This document shows positions 1 to 12,912 of a DNA stretch of 64,000 bases, piece after piece (the first letter of the stretch is position 1; the number at the start of each line of letters is the position of its first letter). The notes beneath the pieces are model-generated. The model saw only the letters and a program-made list of their open reading frames with translations. It was not told where the DNA came from and did not search any database. The stretch is from the NCBI GenBank assembly GCA_014529385.2, contig CM043959.1, forward strand, positions 1,334,358 through 1,398,357. Reading direction: 5' to 3'. Both the position numbers and the translations under genes were made by a program. The DNA comes from Adiantum capillus-veneris. Its lineage: Eukaryota; Streptophyta; Polypodiopsida; Polypodiales; Pteridaceae.

Positions 1-650
1 GTAGCATTGTAAGCATTGACAAGGTCCATACTATCCTTAAGTTGTATTCCTTGCATCCATCTAGCATCTTCAAAAGGATAATTTTTGAACTTAATAAGAT
101 ACCGTCGGATAATCTTACCATGTCGTAGTACCTTGTATTCATGCTGAAGGATAGCTTCAGGTTGTAGCACCTCTTCTTGGTCTTCAATTTTGGGAGGGTC
201 TTCAATAATTGGTTCACTTGATGGCTTTCCTTTGTAGGGCTTAAGTAGGCTCCCATGAAAAGCATTTTTTATAAGCCAATGGTTGGGAAACTTGAGTTGA
301 TAAGCCATCTCATTAATGGGCTTCAAGATTTGGAAAGGACCATAGTATCTTTTAGCTAGTTTAGTGTAATACTTTTTATGGCCCGTAGGATTTTTGCTCG
401 TCGTTTGCTTCAATCGATCCTTGGGAAACTTAAGTAAGACCCAATCATTTTCTTTGAACATTAAGGCCCTTTTGTGCTTGTCAGCGGAAGCTTTTTGCCT
501 TTGTTGGAGAGATGGATATAGCCTCCTTAATCTTTTGAAAAGATTCTTGTAGATCATGACAGCGAAGATCTTCCCATGTACTTTAAGTAGTAAGGGACTT
601 TTAGGTCTTCCCTCAATTATTTCAAAAGGTGCTTTTCCTGTAGACTCACA
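1..650 (-). pseudogene. Ty3/gypsy pol 3' end: integrase C-terminus plus chromodomain-like tail
   Basis: Read on the minus strand, this translates (with breaks) into the C-terminal part of a Ty3/gypsy integrase. An STGKAPFEIIEGRPKSPL block corresponds to the segment after the DDE core. A basic stretch containing WVLLKFPKDRL follows, then [16 protein letters not shown] and a chromodomain-like end (VLRHGKIIRR...[13 protein letters not shown]). The same segment occurs in the plus-strand gypsy element at about 25670-26335 and matches nearly codon for codon, so both belong to one family. The window cuts the element at base 1, and homology stops near 645-650 where LINE sequence begins. Only the terminal 200 or so residues are present and no LTR is visible here. 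I infer a truncated relic, not a working gene. Confidence 0.8.
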
Positions 651-689
651 AGAAGCCACATTCCGAACTCTCCAAGGTGAATTTCTTGC

Positions 690-1303
690 AGCAAAAAGTG
701 GGCGGTTTAATGGAAGAATTGAATACCATGAGAGACGAAATACGGGTTATCAAGGAAGATTAGGAGAAGAAGTCATGGGCCACGGTCATCTCCGCAGCAC
801 AAAAGAAAGTAGAGGAGGCCGAAAAATGGATTGAGGTCACCAAGAAAGGGAAAGGTAAGGAAGCTCCTTGTACACCCACTCTTATTAACATGACCCTCGA
901 AGAGGAACAAAGAAGGAGGATGCCGACTCTACATGTGAGGGTAACCGGCCTCAAGGACATAAACAATGTGGAAAACGAGGTTACAATTCTCATATCTATG
1001 ATGGGGGTAGACAAGCCTTCACACACAAAGGCATGGAGAGTGGGCAAGAAGAGTGATGGCCCGTGAGAATCTTCAAAAGAGAGAGCTCTCATACTACGCT
1101 TCCCCTCCTTGGAAGAGAAGAAATTTCTGAAAAAGAGGCCTACTCTCAAGAAGACATGTATTTTCCTCGGTGATGATCTCACTCTCTCACAGATTGCGCA
1201 TATGAGAGAGGTAATGCTAGAGATTATGGTGGCGAGGGAGAAGGGAAATATGACCTTTTACAGAGATGGTCGGGTGGTGATTGTAGAGCGGCACTCTACA
1301 TGA
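690..1303 (+). pseudogene. LINE ORF1-like (gag-like) fragment
   Basis: Two open pieces joined by frame breaks: a charged N-terminal region (about 690-1070, with LHVRVTGLKDINNVENEV) and a continuation at about 1085-1303 (PSLEEKKFLKKRPTLKK, then LSQIAHMREVMLEIM and REKGNMTFYRDGRVVIVER). The layout resembles the RNA-binding ORF1 of plant LINEs, where a helical charged region precedes an RRM-like fold. I see no CCHC knuckle. A stop at about 1065 and a frame change break it. Assignment rests mainly on position upstream of the endonuclease and RT, so it is moderately secure. Confidence 0.5.
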
Positions 1304-1423
1304 CGATGTGAGACCTATGGGACCACACTGAAGATCAAGGACATTGTTTTCTTCTCAAAGACTCATCAGGCCCCTGGACAGCTTATGCCACATGTGGTGG
1401 GATACAGATAGGAGACAACCCAA

Positions 1424-2259
1424 ATGACAGTCGCGAGATCTGAGCATGGGAGTAGAGGTTCAGGAGGAGTAGCAATTCTATTTATGGAGGATTTAAAACC
1501 ACTGCTACATAATGTATGGAGAGATGATCATGCTAGATACATGTGGGTGAGGCTGAGAGCTGACACATGCCGATTTCTATACATTGCCATATGTTACTTC
1601 CCCCTAGTACGTCAATATATGCTGCGCCCAGAGGACGATCACTTTTCTCTATACTAGATGATGATATATGGGAGTTTTCTAGGGATGGTGATATCATCCT
1701 CGTAGGGACTTCAATACCTAAATGGGCAACTCTCAGACAAACAGTCTTCTACGACAATTCAGATGAGATGCTTAGAGAGCTGGATGTGGGTGACTTGGGA
1801 CTTGACAAATGCTCACATGACAGAGAGCATACGGAGTATGGGAGATACCTCACGGAGATGAGGACCACACATGGGTTAGCCTTACTTAATGGCTTACAAC
1901 GATTTCTTGGAGCAGTCGATTTCACATGCTTTCCACACAGACACGGGGCCAGTACAGTGGACTATGTTATGGCACAACCGAGCTTTATTCCTTGTCAGGA
2001 TTTCATAGTGGGAGCCATACCAGTGGGCGTAGCAGTGGATCATGCTCTTTTGACATTGTCCGTTTCATTTCAATATAGTACATCCCAGACATCACGAGAC
2101 AGGTCACTTACCCATTATACATTTACACCACAGACTGACTTGATTTATACAAAGGAGATCTATAGACATCTATGCATAGCTAGTCCTGGCCTCTCAGTAG
2201 AGGAGTGCACCACTTTACTGACTGAGACACTACATGGTGCAACATCAGCGACATTCTAG
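1424..2259 (+). pseudogene. LINE endonuclease domain (exonuclease-endonuclease-phosphatase fold)
   Basis: Overlapping frames at 1424-1657 and 1567-2259 give an AP-endonuclease-like domain: SRGSGGVAILF near the start, a GD-N-equivalent position read here as ILVGTSIPKW, then CSHDREHTEYGRYLTEM, LALLNGLQRF and TCFPHRHGASTVDYVMAQPS, which ends in the conserved S-x-x-DYV motif of this fold. The domain would nick target DNA to prime reverse transcription. The catalytic GDFN motif is degraded and the domain is split by at least one frameshift, so activity is not expected. Confidence 0.75.
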
Positions 2260-2705
2260 GAGCATCCCCCAGAATAGTTGGTATGATGTGGAGTGTAGAG
2301 AGATGAGAGCCAGCTTCAGAGAGATCTTCTTTTAGGAGTCATCAGTTACAGATAGTCTCGGATTGCTTCCCAACGCCTTGTGCAATGGAAGAAACGATCT
2401 TACTTGGCCCACATGGAGCAAGACTTGTATCAGTTGTTCTTGAGTAGAAACTCAGGAGAGGAATGTCGATTCTTTCATGAGCACTCCCTTCCTCCAGTGA
2501 TTATTTCTCTTCATGTGTGGGGCCAATATGCGACATCATTATATACAGTTCCTGGACAGGACCCCCTTCCAGATCCTACAGAGCCATGCCCACCTACCAA
2601 CACCTTCTTTACCACTAATATGGTAAAGAGAGCCACAGGATGAGGGCTAACAGGGCATATGATCATGATGGTCTAGAAGCATAGCAATTTATACACGCTA
2701 GAGAT

Positions 2706-3655
2706 ATGCTAGTAGAAGTTCTTGCAGTGTTGTTCAATCGTGCCATGTGTGAGGGTTTACTTGAGACTTGGAGGTTGTCTACTATTGTGCTTCTCTTCAA
2801 GGCAAGTGATCCTATAGAGCCTGGGAATTACCGTACTATTATGGTTGGGCACACATTGGCACGGTTGTATGCATTCATTCTTGAGGAGCAGTTGAGTAAT
2901 TGGGTAGAGGGTGAGGGTGTACGAGCAAAGGTCCAGGCCAATTTTAGGAGGAGTTTCTCCACTCTTGATCATATTCTGATACTCAAAGCCATCATTGAGG
3001 AGGGCAGGTCACATGGGAGACATTTTTTTTATTGTAGCTTTGTGGATTTCTGCAAAGCATTTGACATGGTACCAAGAGCTCGATTGATGCACAAACAACA
3101 GGAGATGGGGGAGCCCAGAGTGTTGACTTGGGGGATTATCAAATCAGTGATGGGACATGTATGCACCCTAGAGGGGATATCTGATTTAGTTCACTCCACC
3201 ATTGGGGTGAAACAGGGTTGCCTATTGTCTCCTACTCTATTTGGTATGTATGTTGATGAGGTGTCTGATTACATAGACAAAGAGGGTGATAGAGGTGCCC
3301 AACTGGCAAGGACGTGGATCCCATTGTTGTTATATGATGATGATATTGTGCTGATCTCTGACTCACCAGAGGGTATGCAACGATAGTTGGATACATTACA
3401 CAATTTGCAGAGGATAGTGGATTGTCTATAAACCTTGGTAAAATGAAGGTTATGGTGTTTAACACCACACCACAATGGATCACGAGATCAACATTGACTT
3501 TCACATATGGTCAGGAGATTGTAGAGTATACAGATGCATACACTTACCTTGGGGTTGTCTTCACTGGGCCGAGGTTTTCTTTGGGGAGAGCGGCAGAGAC
3601 TAGACTGACTAGAGCTTATGTAGCCTTGGGAGGCTTGGAGAGGATGTGTTCATAG
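2706..3655 (+). pseudogene. LINE reverse transcriptase domain
   Basis: Open from 2706 to 3386 and then, after a TAG, from 3422 to 3655. Recognisable RT blocks in order: WRLSTIVLLFKASDP, PGNYRTIMVGHTLARLYA, a linker with QANFRRSFSTLDHI, the motif A region SFVDFCKAFDMVPRARL, GVKQGCLLSPTLFGMYVDE (motif B) and PLLLYDDDIVLIS (motif C), followed by LGKMKVMVFN and YLGVVFT (thumb side). Motif C reads YDDD where LINEs usually have F/Y-A-D-D; both catalytic aspartates are still available. The TAG after motif C truncates the protein. Confidence 0.9.
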
Positions 3656-3769
3656 GTTTAGCTCCAAGAACCTCGAACAAAGTTATGGCTCTTTGATACT
3701 TTAGTAGCCTCAGCTATGTTGTATGGGGTGCAGAAATGGGGACCTGTAAGCTAGGATGGTTGGAGACGT

Positions 3770-4682
3770 ATGGAGAGGCCCTTGATATCTATGATCTCTC
3801 GACTGATCAGAGCCAAGGCCTCCGTACCCCACGCTATCATTCGAGCAGAGCTAGCTGCCCCTCCTATGGAGGTTGAGGCACTTACCAGATCACTCTCCTT
3901 GGCGCATAGCTTGTGGGATACTACTAGAGACAGATATGGTAGACTAGCCCTTGAGTCTTCCAGACAATTAGCTCTCAGGGGGACATTTCATGTTGGTATG
4001 CACATATGACATCATGGTTTCAAATACATGGCTTCACCATGGACAAGTTGCCCCCTTTCCAGTGCTCTCTTCAGACACCCTTGATGTCTCTTACACGGGT
4101 GGAGATTACTAGACTCATTCATCAGGACACGATCCAGCTGGATACTAGGAGGACATGGATAGAGCCGCCACAGGAGTTGGGCATGAAGATGGATTTCTAT
4201 AGAGAGCATCTTCTCTACCTCACAAGAGATGGGTTTGTGATTTGACCCAGCTAAATGGGCACACATATGTCTCACGGTTTGCGGTGTGCCATTGGTCAGA
4301 TACGCACATTCTCACATTAGTTAGAGATTGATACTGATAGATTCAGAGGGATACTAACAAAAAACATGATATTCCCCTTATGCCAGCTAAAGCCAGAGCC
4401 AGAGCTACTTTACATGTCATTGCACAGTGTACTATGAGATTTGAGGCCGTTTCCATTTCTCATTCAGAGAGGGTTTCGGTCCTTTCTCTAGGGTATAGAG
4501 ACAATTTACTCGGGAGAGCTAGAGAGAGACAATCCCAGAGATCGGTTACAAATTTCTTTTCACTAGATATGGGACAGCTAGAGGAGCAACCATCATTGCA
4601 AAGCTTGTTGGCCCACACTCATTCACCAACACTCTCATCAACCGAGCACTGGAGCTACGGAGATCCAGACGCCCACGATTGA
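3770..4682 (+). pseudogene. LINE C-terminal region
   Basis: Broken frames (3770-4009, 4006-4245, 4380-4682) continue the LINE polyprotein beyond RT: the first contains LIRAKASVPHAIIRAELAAPPMEVE, typical of the connector after plant LINE RTs, and the last contains a HVIAQCTMRFEA segment resembling the degenerate zinc-knuckle-like end. No RNase H domain is evident. Stops at about 4010, 4245 and 4350 separate the pieces. Nothing suggests an independent gene. Confidence 0.55.
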
Positions 4683-4900
4683 GGAAAGGGGCTACACAGC
4701 ATCGACGAAGACTACAATAGAGGATTCGAGACATACTCTCTCAACATCCAGAGTGCAGATGAGGATGGATTCTAGTAGTAGTAGTATTTTTGTTCTAGTT
4801 CTTTTGTACCCAAACATGGTATTAGAGTCACTACTTTGTAATAGATTGGTCTCATAGGTGATTTTGGCCTTTTGAAGACGTTAATATAACATTTCATTTC

Positions 4901-5852
<952 letters not shown>

Positions 5853-6026
5853 TGTCAGGACAAGGGTCCTACGGAGCAAGGCCCAACCTAGGGGGTCAGG
5901 GACCTAGGCCAAGGGCCGGCTGGACCAGTGCGGATTGGGGATCCGTTTAGGGCAAGTGCTAGGAGCTAGCCTATATAAGGGGCGGTAGGGAGGAGGATCC
6001 CGGGTTCAGTTACCCTAGGTCTTACA
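5853..6026 (+). repeat. Short LTR, copy A (forward)
   Basis: A 174-bp unit from TGTCAGG to CTTACA with TATATAAGG at about 5972-5980 acting as a likely core promoter and a GC-rich upstream half. It matches the reverse complement of 7296-7465 and of 12860-12912 plus 29842-29967. The bases after it begin TTGGTT instead of the TTGGTATCAAAGC primer site beside copy C, so the primer site is lost here. Confidence 0.9.
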
Positions 6027-6065
6027 TTGGTTCAGTTAACCTCCAGGTTCAGTTCGACTACCGAG

Positions 6066-7258
6066 GTTTAAATGCGGTGACAATTAAGAACAAATACCCA
6101 TTTCCAAGGGTCGATGAGTTATTTGACAAGTTAACGCATAAACGATTTTTTTCAAAAATTGATTTGAGGTCAGGATATCACCAAGTCCGTATTCGGCTTG
6201 CTGATATCCCTAAGACTATTCCGAACACGGTTTGGACATTATGAGTTTTTGGTGATGCCCTTTGGGTTGACCAATGCGCCCGCAACTTTCATGACACTTA
6301 TGGATAGTGTCTTGAAACCATATTTAGGAAAATTTGTGATTGTGTTCCTCGATGACATCCTCGTTTACAGTGCTTCTGAAGAAGAGCACTTGCAACATCT
6401 CAGACAGGTGTTTGAGTTGTTACGTGCAAACAAGTTATATGCCAAGCAATCTAAATGTGATTTTCTCAAGGAAGAAATTCACTATTTAGGGCATGTTATT
6501 TCAGCAAATGGCCTGTACATGGATCAATCCAAAGTGGATACCATCCGGAAATGGCCATCTCCTAAAAATCTAAAAGAATTATAGATCTTTTTAGGCTTTG
6601 CAAGTTTTTACCGAAGGTTCTTTAAAAACTATGCTCACCTTGCTGTACCTATGACGGACCAACTAAAAGGCAAAGGTAGGTCTTTTCAGTGGGGTGCCGC
6701 TCAACAACAGAGTTTTGAAACACTCAAGGATGCTTTAGCTACAGCTCCTATACTAGCTATTGTCCATCCTTTGAAACCATTCGTTTTGGAAACGATGCCA
6801 GTGACCGTGCTATTGGAGCAGTCCTGTTACAAGAAGGACGGCCAATTACATTCGAAAGTAAGAAGCTGGATGCAGCTCAGTAGAATTATTCTGCTTACGA
6901 ACGTGAACTTTATGCAATAGTGTCTGCCTTAAAGACATGGTGTCACTATTTTTGGTGCTCAGTTAGAGATTGTGTTTGACCATGAAAGCATCAAATGGTT
7001 TACACAACAAACAGATTTAAAGGGTCGAAAAGCCAGGTGGGCCGAGATCCTTCAGGAATATGACGCCATGTTAAGGTATCGCAAAGGCCGATACAATATA
7101 GTGGCAGATGCTCTGAGTCGAATGCCAGAGATTAATTCGCTATTGTTCACAGAATTTCGTAGTGAATTTTTAGATTCTCTCAAGGGAAAATATGAGCAAG
7201 ATGAAACATATTCCAAAGTGTGGAGCCATGTTCAAAAGAGGGATCCTTCTCACTCCAA
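6066..7258 (+). pseudogene. Ty3/gypsy reverse transcriptase and RNase H fragment between inverted LTRs
   Basis: Starts inside the RT fingers ([29 protein letters not shown]), passes [17 protein letters not shown] and the catalytic [10 protein letters not shown], then [11 protein letters not shown], and continues through the connection into RNase H (WGAAQQQSFETLKDAL; FDHESIKWFTQQTDLKGRKARW; GRYNIVADALSRMPE). There is a frameshift near 6225, a TAG at 6582-6584 and a further break near 6800-6960. Gag, protease, the RT N-terminus and integrase are absent. The flanks on both sides are copies of AGGTTCAGTTCGACTACC in inverted orientation, extending the LTR inverted repeat. The fragment keeps intact catalytic aspartates but cannot act as an element on its own. 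Confidence 0.9.
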
Positions 7259-7295
7259 TGCAGGTAGTGCACAGGTAGTCGAACTGAACCTCGGT

Positions 7296-7465
7296 AGACC
7301 TAGGGTAACTGAACCTGGGATCCTCCTCTCTACCGCCCCTTATATAGGCTAGCTCCTAGCACTTGCCCTAAACGGATCCCCAGTCCGCACTGGTCCAGCC
7401 GGCCCTTGGCCTAGGTCCCTGACCCCCTAGGTTGGGCCTTGCCCCGTAGGACCCTTGTCCTGACA
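7296..7465 (-). repeat. Short LTR, copy B (3' LTR of the minus-strand element)
   Basis: Reverse-complement match to copy A, running from TGTCAGG at 7465 down to the CCTAGGTC region at about 7297. Its last few bases diverge (CTACCG instead of TTACA), where it joins the sequence shared with the end of the gypsy fragment. It is preceded (minus strand) by a polypurine tract, which marks it as a 3' LTR. Confidence 0.9.
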
Positions 7466-7478
7466 TTACTCCCCCCTT
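7466..7478 (-). promoter_or_regulatory. Polypurine tract
   Basis: On the minus strand AAGGGGGGAGTAA lies immediately before the TGTCAGG start of copy B. Such a purine run primes plus-strand DNA synthesis in LTR elements, and its position fixes the orientation of the element. Confidence 0.8.
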
Positions 7479-10400
7479 AAGGAAGAGTTTTCGTCCTCGA
7501 AAACACAAGTAATAATATCTTCTTAAGAATACTGATGTTTTCTTTACTGACGTCTCATAAGTGAGCGAGTTGTCCGGATGACCGATAATTGGTGCAGTGA
7601 GGAGGTTCAATGAAATTAAGAGCAACATCTTGATTTTCAACATTGTTGTCCGTTTGCAACCACTTGGGTCTAAATGGTAACTCCGTTTATAACTCACGTG
7701 AGTACTGTAAAGGAGTAACCACAACTAAGAGTTGTCCAAAGGCATAACCAGTTTTCAGATCTTCTGAAGGTACTGGAATAATGCAAGGAAACCATGGCGT
7801 AACTTTTCATGCAGTTGTGAGCCAGATTTCCTACTCGCTTGAGTATCTTGAAAAGTCCGTAGATAGGGAATGTCCTCGTGTTAGAATTCGGAATAGTTTG
7901 GAACACAAAGAACTACATGTTCATCCCTAATGAAGGTTACTTGCCAACATACTTTGTTAGCACACCTGGTAAGTCCTTGACGTATAAAGTATTGACACAG
8001 TCTCCAACCCCACCACAAGAGGTGTTCAACGTCGAAAACCGTACTTAAGCAAATTCTAGAATAGGGAGAAAGTCATCTATTCAGAAATGCGTCGTGCTAA
8101 CGTATGTTCTTAGCAGATCTTTTAGCACAAGATTACTCTTTGTAATCTACCTATCCCCTTGGATAACTGACAGTACGGAGGTGTGTTTTCCTCATGGTTT
8201 ACAGACAGTCGTCCCAGATGACTGGTAAACGGGGAATCACAATAGTGTATAACCATCGTGGTTAACTTGAAAAAAATCTACAAACACCCAAATCGAGCCA
8301 TGACCTCTATTGGTGATTAGTAGACCCAAAAGTTATCTCATAGAGATAGTGTACATAGAGTGCAAAATGCTTCATAAGCAACAACCTGAGGAATATGCAT
8401 GCCGTTCCAAATCAGCCTTTGCTAAACACTAGGGCCCATAACACCTAGTGTGCATGCATTTTGCAAAAACTAACCCTAACCTATATATCCATAAAGATCC
8501 TTGCCAATACGTATGGCAAATGTGATGCGCCTAGCACACATTAAAGAGGAATGTTTCTGAAAAGAAACTAAATACGTTCAGTTGCAATCTTTTTGCAAGC
8601 CTTGCGGAAACGTCTGAATCATAATAGAAGGTGAAACAGTGATCACTTCTAGGTACAAACAATGAAACTTTTTCATTTATAATTTAGAGCCTTGCTATAT
8701 GTATAAACAACCATCTGTCATGTTTTTTAGCAGTACTTGTACCTTAACAAGTCATTCTGAGTATTCGACAATTTCTGGCCACGAAATTGCTCCTGATACG
8801 TCGTGCTGAAAATGGTCTAGAAAACAGATGTGACCAGCACCTAGGGACTTGTCGTGACACAGAATTGAAATAATGGCGCCATTGTCAGTCTAGAGACTCA
8901 TATTCTCCACATGTGGAATATGTCTCAACTCAGGATGTCTGAAAAAGATCATCCTACAAGTACAAGATGTACTTGTGTCTGGAGATAGCTCTAAACACTT
9001 TACGACAAGAGTGAGAGGGACCCTCATTCATTGCTCCACACTGGCTAAACCGAACTCCTGGAGTTCCTAGACCATGTTGTATCCCATGTGACAACATGTG
9101 CCAAATTGAACCCTACAAGTAGGTTCGTAACAGCATAAGGCAGAAAAATAGATTGGACACTTGGCCCAAAATACTTTGTGCCGACATTCCCTTGGCATGG
9201 ATCTGTAACAATCAAGTGTACTTATACGTCTTGAAAAACCAAGAAAAGCATACTAAAAATGGAATAACACCAAATCAATAGATGCGTACCTGGAGATTTG
9301 AACATAATGTTCACTTACCCGTATTCAAACGGAGAGGAGCACGTCTCCTACCTGAAAAAAACAAACAGTATTGCACTGGGAACCATGGGTGTTGCCCTCG
9401 CAATCCAAGCCCTTTGGTTGAAATCTACATAGTCAAACCCTTCGGTAAGACCCTTTGTAGAAACTGCTCAACTAGCAGGTAACAGTAACCAACATGCTTA
9501 ATTGTGTACGTAATGATTGAAATCAACTTGAAACGTTGAATTTGTCCGCTACCGCATGGTAGATTGCAGAATTCTTTCCTTGAAAGTCTAACTGGGAGAG
9601 ATCAAACTGTGATCCTCAATGCAGATCAAACTGTGATCCTTAATGCCTATGGGGAGATGTAGCAATCAACCGCCGGGTCTTACCCCAAAACAGGGATGCC
9701 ATAGACACTCGTAGTGCAATAGAGAGAGCCGCAAATCCACACAAGTGAAATGCCTAGCTCTTATGGACAGTCATGCTGTCACAACTGATTGCTGCATCTA
9801 TACTTTCTTGTAGAGATCAGCTGCTGTGAGTTGAAGATTATCAAAAACTCAACTTGACTGTCACACTGAAAATATGTAGTGCAAAAATGACACCCTAAAC
9901 TTCTGTAATGACAAGATTCTTGCTTGTCCATTAACGTCGATGTGTACTCCCCTGGGTAGATCTGGTCGAGCTGGAGAACAATCGCCTAAGGAATACCAAC
10001 AGTTGGGTCTTACCCAAGATCTGACAATGACTCTTAGCCAGTGTGTGTGGCTCATAGACCTTGTGACAATTAGTGTTCAATCGAAGAACTGATGACGACT
10101 AATTTAGATGGCGTCTTGCCCAATTTCGAGCTGAGAGTTAGAGTACCTTGTCTCAGGCTGAATCGCCATAAAAAAAAGGTATCAAAAGCTTGTTATAAAA
10201 TTTTCATTATTCCCTTAGAGAGAGAGAGAGAGAGGGGGTAGAAGAGCATGCTGGGCTGAGGAACTTTCCTTGAACGACTATGACGTGTATAGTTGATTTC
10301 CATGCTCTTGTGCATCTTATGCCTAACGTGCAGCTTATCCTATAAGCATGCAACGGTTGTCTGCTATGACTCTCTCAATGAGAGAGGTAACAGGAAAACA

Positions 10401-12695
10401 CAAACAAGTCACAAACAGACCTGCCGATCGTGTAGGTGGTTGTGACAACCCAAAAAGTCATGGTAAACAATCCATAACTTATCGTGTCCTTGACAAAGTA
10501 TCTGGTGTTATAGTGGAAGCGTAATGCATGAAGCGGTAGATTTGAATCCACCTCGCTAGCATGCCTTGCTGAGAGTGATGGCTTCAAACGTGAGAACCAA
10601 AACCATAAGTGTCGTGTATAGTAGGCTGGTAGGGATTCTGTGAGTGATATTCCCTATTTTGCCAGTTCCTTGAAGCCTTGCTTCATATAAAATTGCCAAA
10701 GCACTTTGCTTTGCACAATGATAGTAATTGCCAAGTAAGGTGTAAACAGGGGAAAACAAGAAAAACTTAAACTTGGCTAACCTGGTCGTTGTTGCTACAA
10801 CCAATTGTCATGAAATTTGGAAGGAAAAACTCATTCCAAAACGGCCCATAGCCATAGCTGCACAGATGCCCTCCTATATCCTATACACCCGTCTCGTACA
10901 TAATGAAATATCCTGCAAACACATTGCCTATTCCTTCCCAATTTTGTATGCTCATAACATATGCCAAACATGGCCAGCTTCAATACAAGATGTATAAATT
11001 GAAGCCTTGCTTCACATAATTATTTATGGAGTTCCTGAGAGCTCATAGCTAACGGATACTCTTACTAACAGACCAATGTTGTATAGCAAAAGAAAGTCGA
11101 CCTTGTCGATCGATTTCAATTGGAATGAACTAATACTATGTGGCAAGCATCCGCTGACAGCTGCTAGAAATAGTGACAAGGAGTCGGCCATGCCGAGCAA
11201 CTTGCCCCCTGCATCAAGTCGAGCAACAAGATGTGACCATCTCCTTGAGAGTCCAAAAACACTGCAAATTGGCTATGCAGTTGCATCAAATTGAACTGCT
11301 GACGAGTTGTGCTTCAAGTCAAGGCTATAGAGACTCAAGCCATGCGTGAGTCTAATCACTATGCCAACAGTGTATGCCAGTAGCATCATACTGAACACAT
11401 ACATTCAACAAATACTTATTATTTGAAAAGTCAATACAAGCCTTGCTTGTCGGCAATCGTCAAAATTTCAATGCAGCATGGCATGCATTAAACAAATGAT
11501 GCAAATGATAAGGGTGCTACAGATGCAGAAATCGTGCAAATTTGTAAATGAATGATCAAGCACACTCACCAAACCATGTCGAGAAATGGAAGTGGCTAAC
11601 TTAAACAAGAGCGTTGCCGTAAAATCATTCAAGCCTTACTTGATAAATTCTACCTATCTCTTGGGCGACAACCATTGCACAAGTCGAAATTCACAAAACC
11701 AAACAAAGTGCAGATGATTGCATAAAAATTTCAAAAAGTAATGCCGACACGTAAACAGAAGTACCTGGAATGTCAGCGGATGTATCTTGAAGCCTCTTCA
11801 AGCTACCAACCTATTTTGGTGGAACTTCATTACCAAGACCATTAGGGAATGACTCCAACGCATATCCCTCAGTGACGTAGCCTTGCTACAGTGGACTTGC
11901 CGACGTTCACTATGGTGTGTATAGAGAAATTAAGCATGGCTTACAAGTCGGAGGCGACATGATTGTTGCGGTCCTCATAGTTCTCCAACTTTGGGCTTCA
12001 TAGCCGAAGGAAGACAAAGATACCCGCCGTTGTGCCAAACGCGAAACTACTTGCGTAGCTCTGAAATTGTCTGGCGTGGATCCCAAACTGTGCCGACCTT
12101 GGATGCCTTGCATAGTCCGTGCATGGCAGTGTATGCAAACTTGGGTGCTGATTCTGAGGAGAAAACTATCGGTTGATGATTTTGAAGAGCTATTGTTGCT
12201 GCAAATTGCGTGGGGGGAACCCCTCCTTGTAATGTCCAAGGGGTGGCCAAATGTGAAGGCCAACCCTAAAAAATAAGAAAAAAAAAACGTTAATTTTTAC
12301 TGATGCAGCGATGGCTCTGTTGCACGATGCCGAAACGAGGGAGACAGCGCACTATGGAGCTTTCCATGCTTCGGTTCTTTGACGCAATTGCTTCAGCAGG
12401 CCCATGCAATCCTTGAGAGGATAACCTGGCGCGATTTAAACCCTGCTCGAAATTCATCCTTACCCGCTGCAAAGGCGCATGCCCACGACCGGTTGCTAGG
12501 CGAGATTCCCGACATGGCTTCATCCCCTTCCTTGCACGTTCCTGCCTCTTCCTTGAGCGGCATGCAAGCAACGGCTCGAAGCGCTTTTGCTCCACGACCT
12601 TCCAGCACCTCTCTTAGCTTTCCTCCATGAAGAAAAAGAGAGAGAGAGAGATCATGAGAGAAGAAGACCAATCCTTGAGCACACCATAGTCTTGC

Positions 12696-12761
<66 letters not shown>

Positions 12762-12846
12762 GGAGAGAGACCGAGCTTCCGTAAAAGCCATGCATTGCCA
12801 TGAACAATCACCATCTTCGTCTTCCCTGCTCCTTCCTCTCCACCTT
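7479..12846 (-). other. Non-coding internal domain of the short-LTR element (LARD-like)
   Basis: About 5.4 kb lies between the PBS and PPT of the minus-strand element without any frame longer than about 130 codons and without gag, protease, RT or integrase motifs in any frame. The longest frames near 12393-12791 come from the GA microsatellite. Local features are a 24-bp tandem duplication at about 9600-9648 and short GA runs at 10219-10236. This matches a large retrotransposon derivative, which depends on enzymes from another element. Segments near 12300-12640 are relatively GC-rich and could be captured host sequence, but I recognise no protein there. Confidence 0.6.
12699..12755. repeat. 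(GA)n microsatellite
   Basis: About 28 GA dinucleotides near the PBS end of the non-coding LTR element. Long reading frames here encode only alternating residues and are not genes. Confidence 0.95.
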
Positions 12847-12858
12847 GCTTTGATACCA
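12847..12858 (-). promoter_or_regulatory. tRNA primer binding site (initiator-Met type)
   Basis: On the minus strand TGGTATCAAAGC follows one base after the LTR end (CTTACA). It differs by one base from TGGTATCAGAGC, the usual plant initiator-Met tRNA site, which also occurs at 21697-21708. It identifies the adjacent LTR as a 5' LTR. Confidence 0.85.
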
Positions 12859-12859
12859 A

Positions 12860-12912
12860 TGTAAGACCTAGGGTAATTGAACCCGGGATCCTCCTCCCTA
12901 CCGCCCCTTATA
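12860..12912 (-). repeat. Short LTR, copy C, first part (interrupted by CACTA)
   Basis: Minus-strand LTR end (TGTAAGACCTAGGG on the plus strand) up to CCGCCCCTTATA, where the CACTA element begins. The remainder resumes at 29842 after the ATA duplication, and rejoining gives the same TATATAGG junction as in copy B. Confidence 0.95.

Noticed and set aside
760-1182. 140-codon minus-strand frame
   Set aside because: It is the antisense of the LINE ORF1-like region and has no recognisable motif.
8000-12300. Possible host gene capture in the non-coding LTR interior
   Set aside because: No frame, domain or convincing exon chain was recognised. A protein search would be needed.
12393-12859. Ser-Leu and Arg-Glu repeat frames on both strands
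   Set aside because: Produced by the (GA)n microsatellite.
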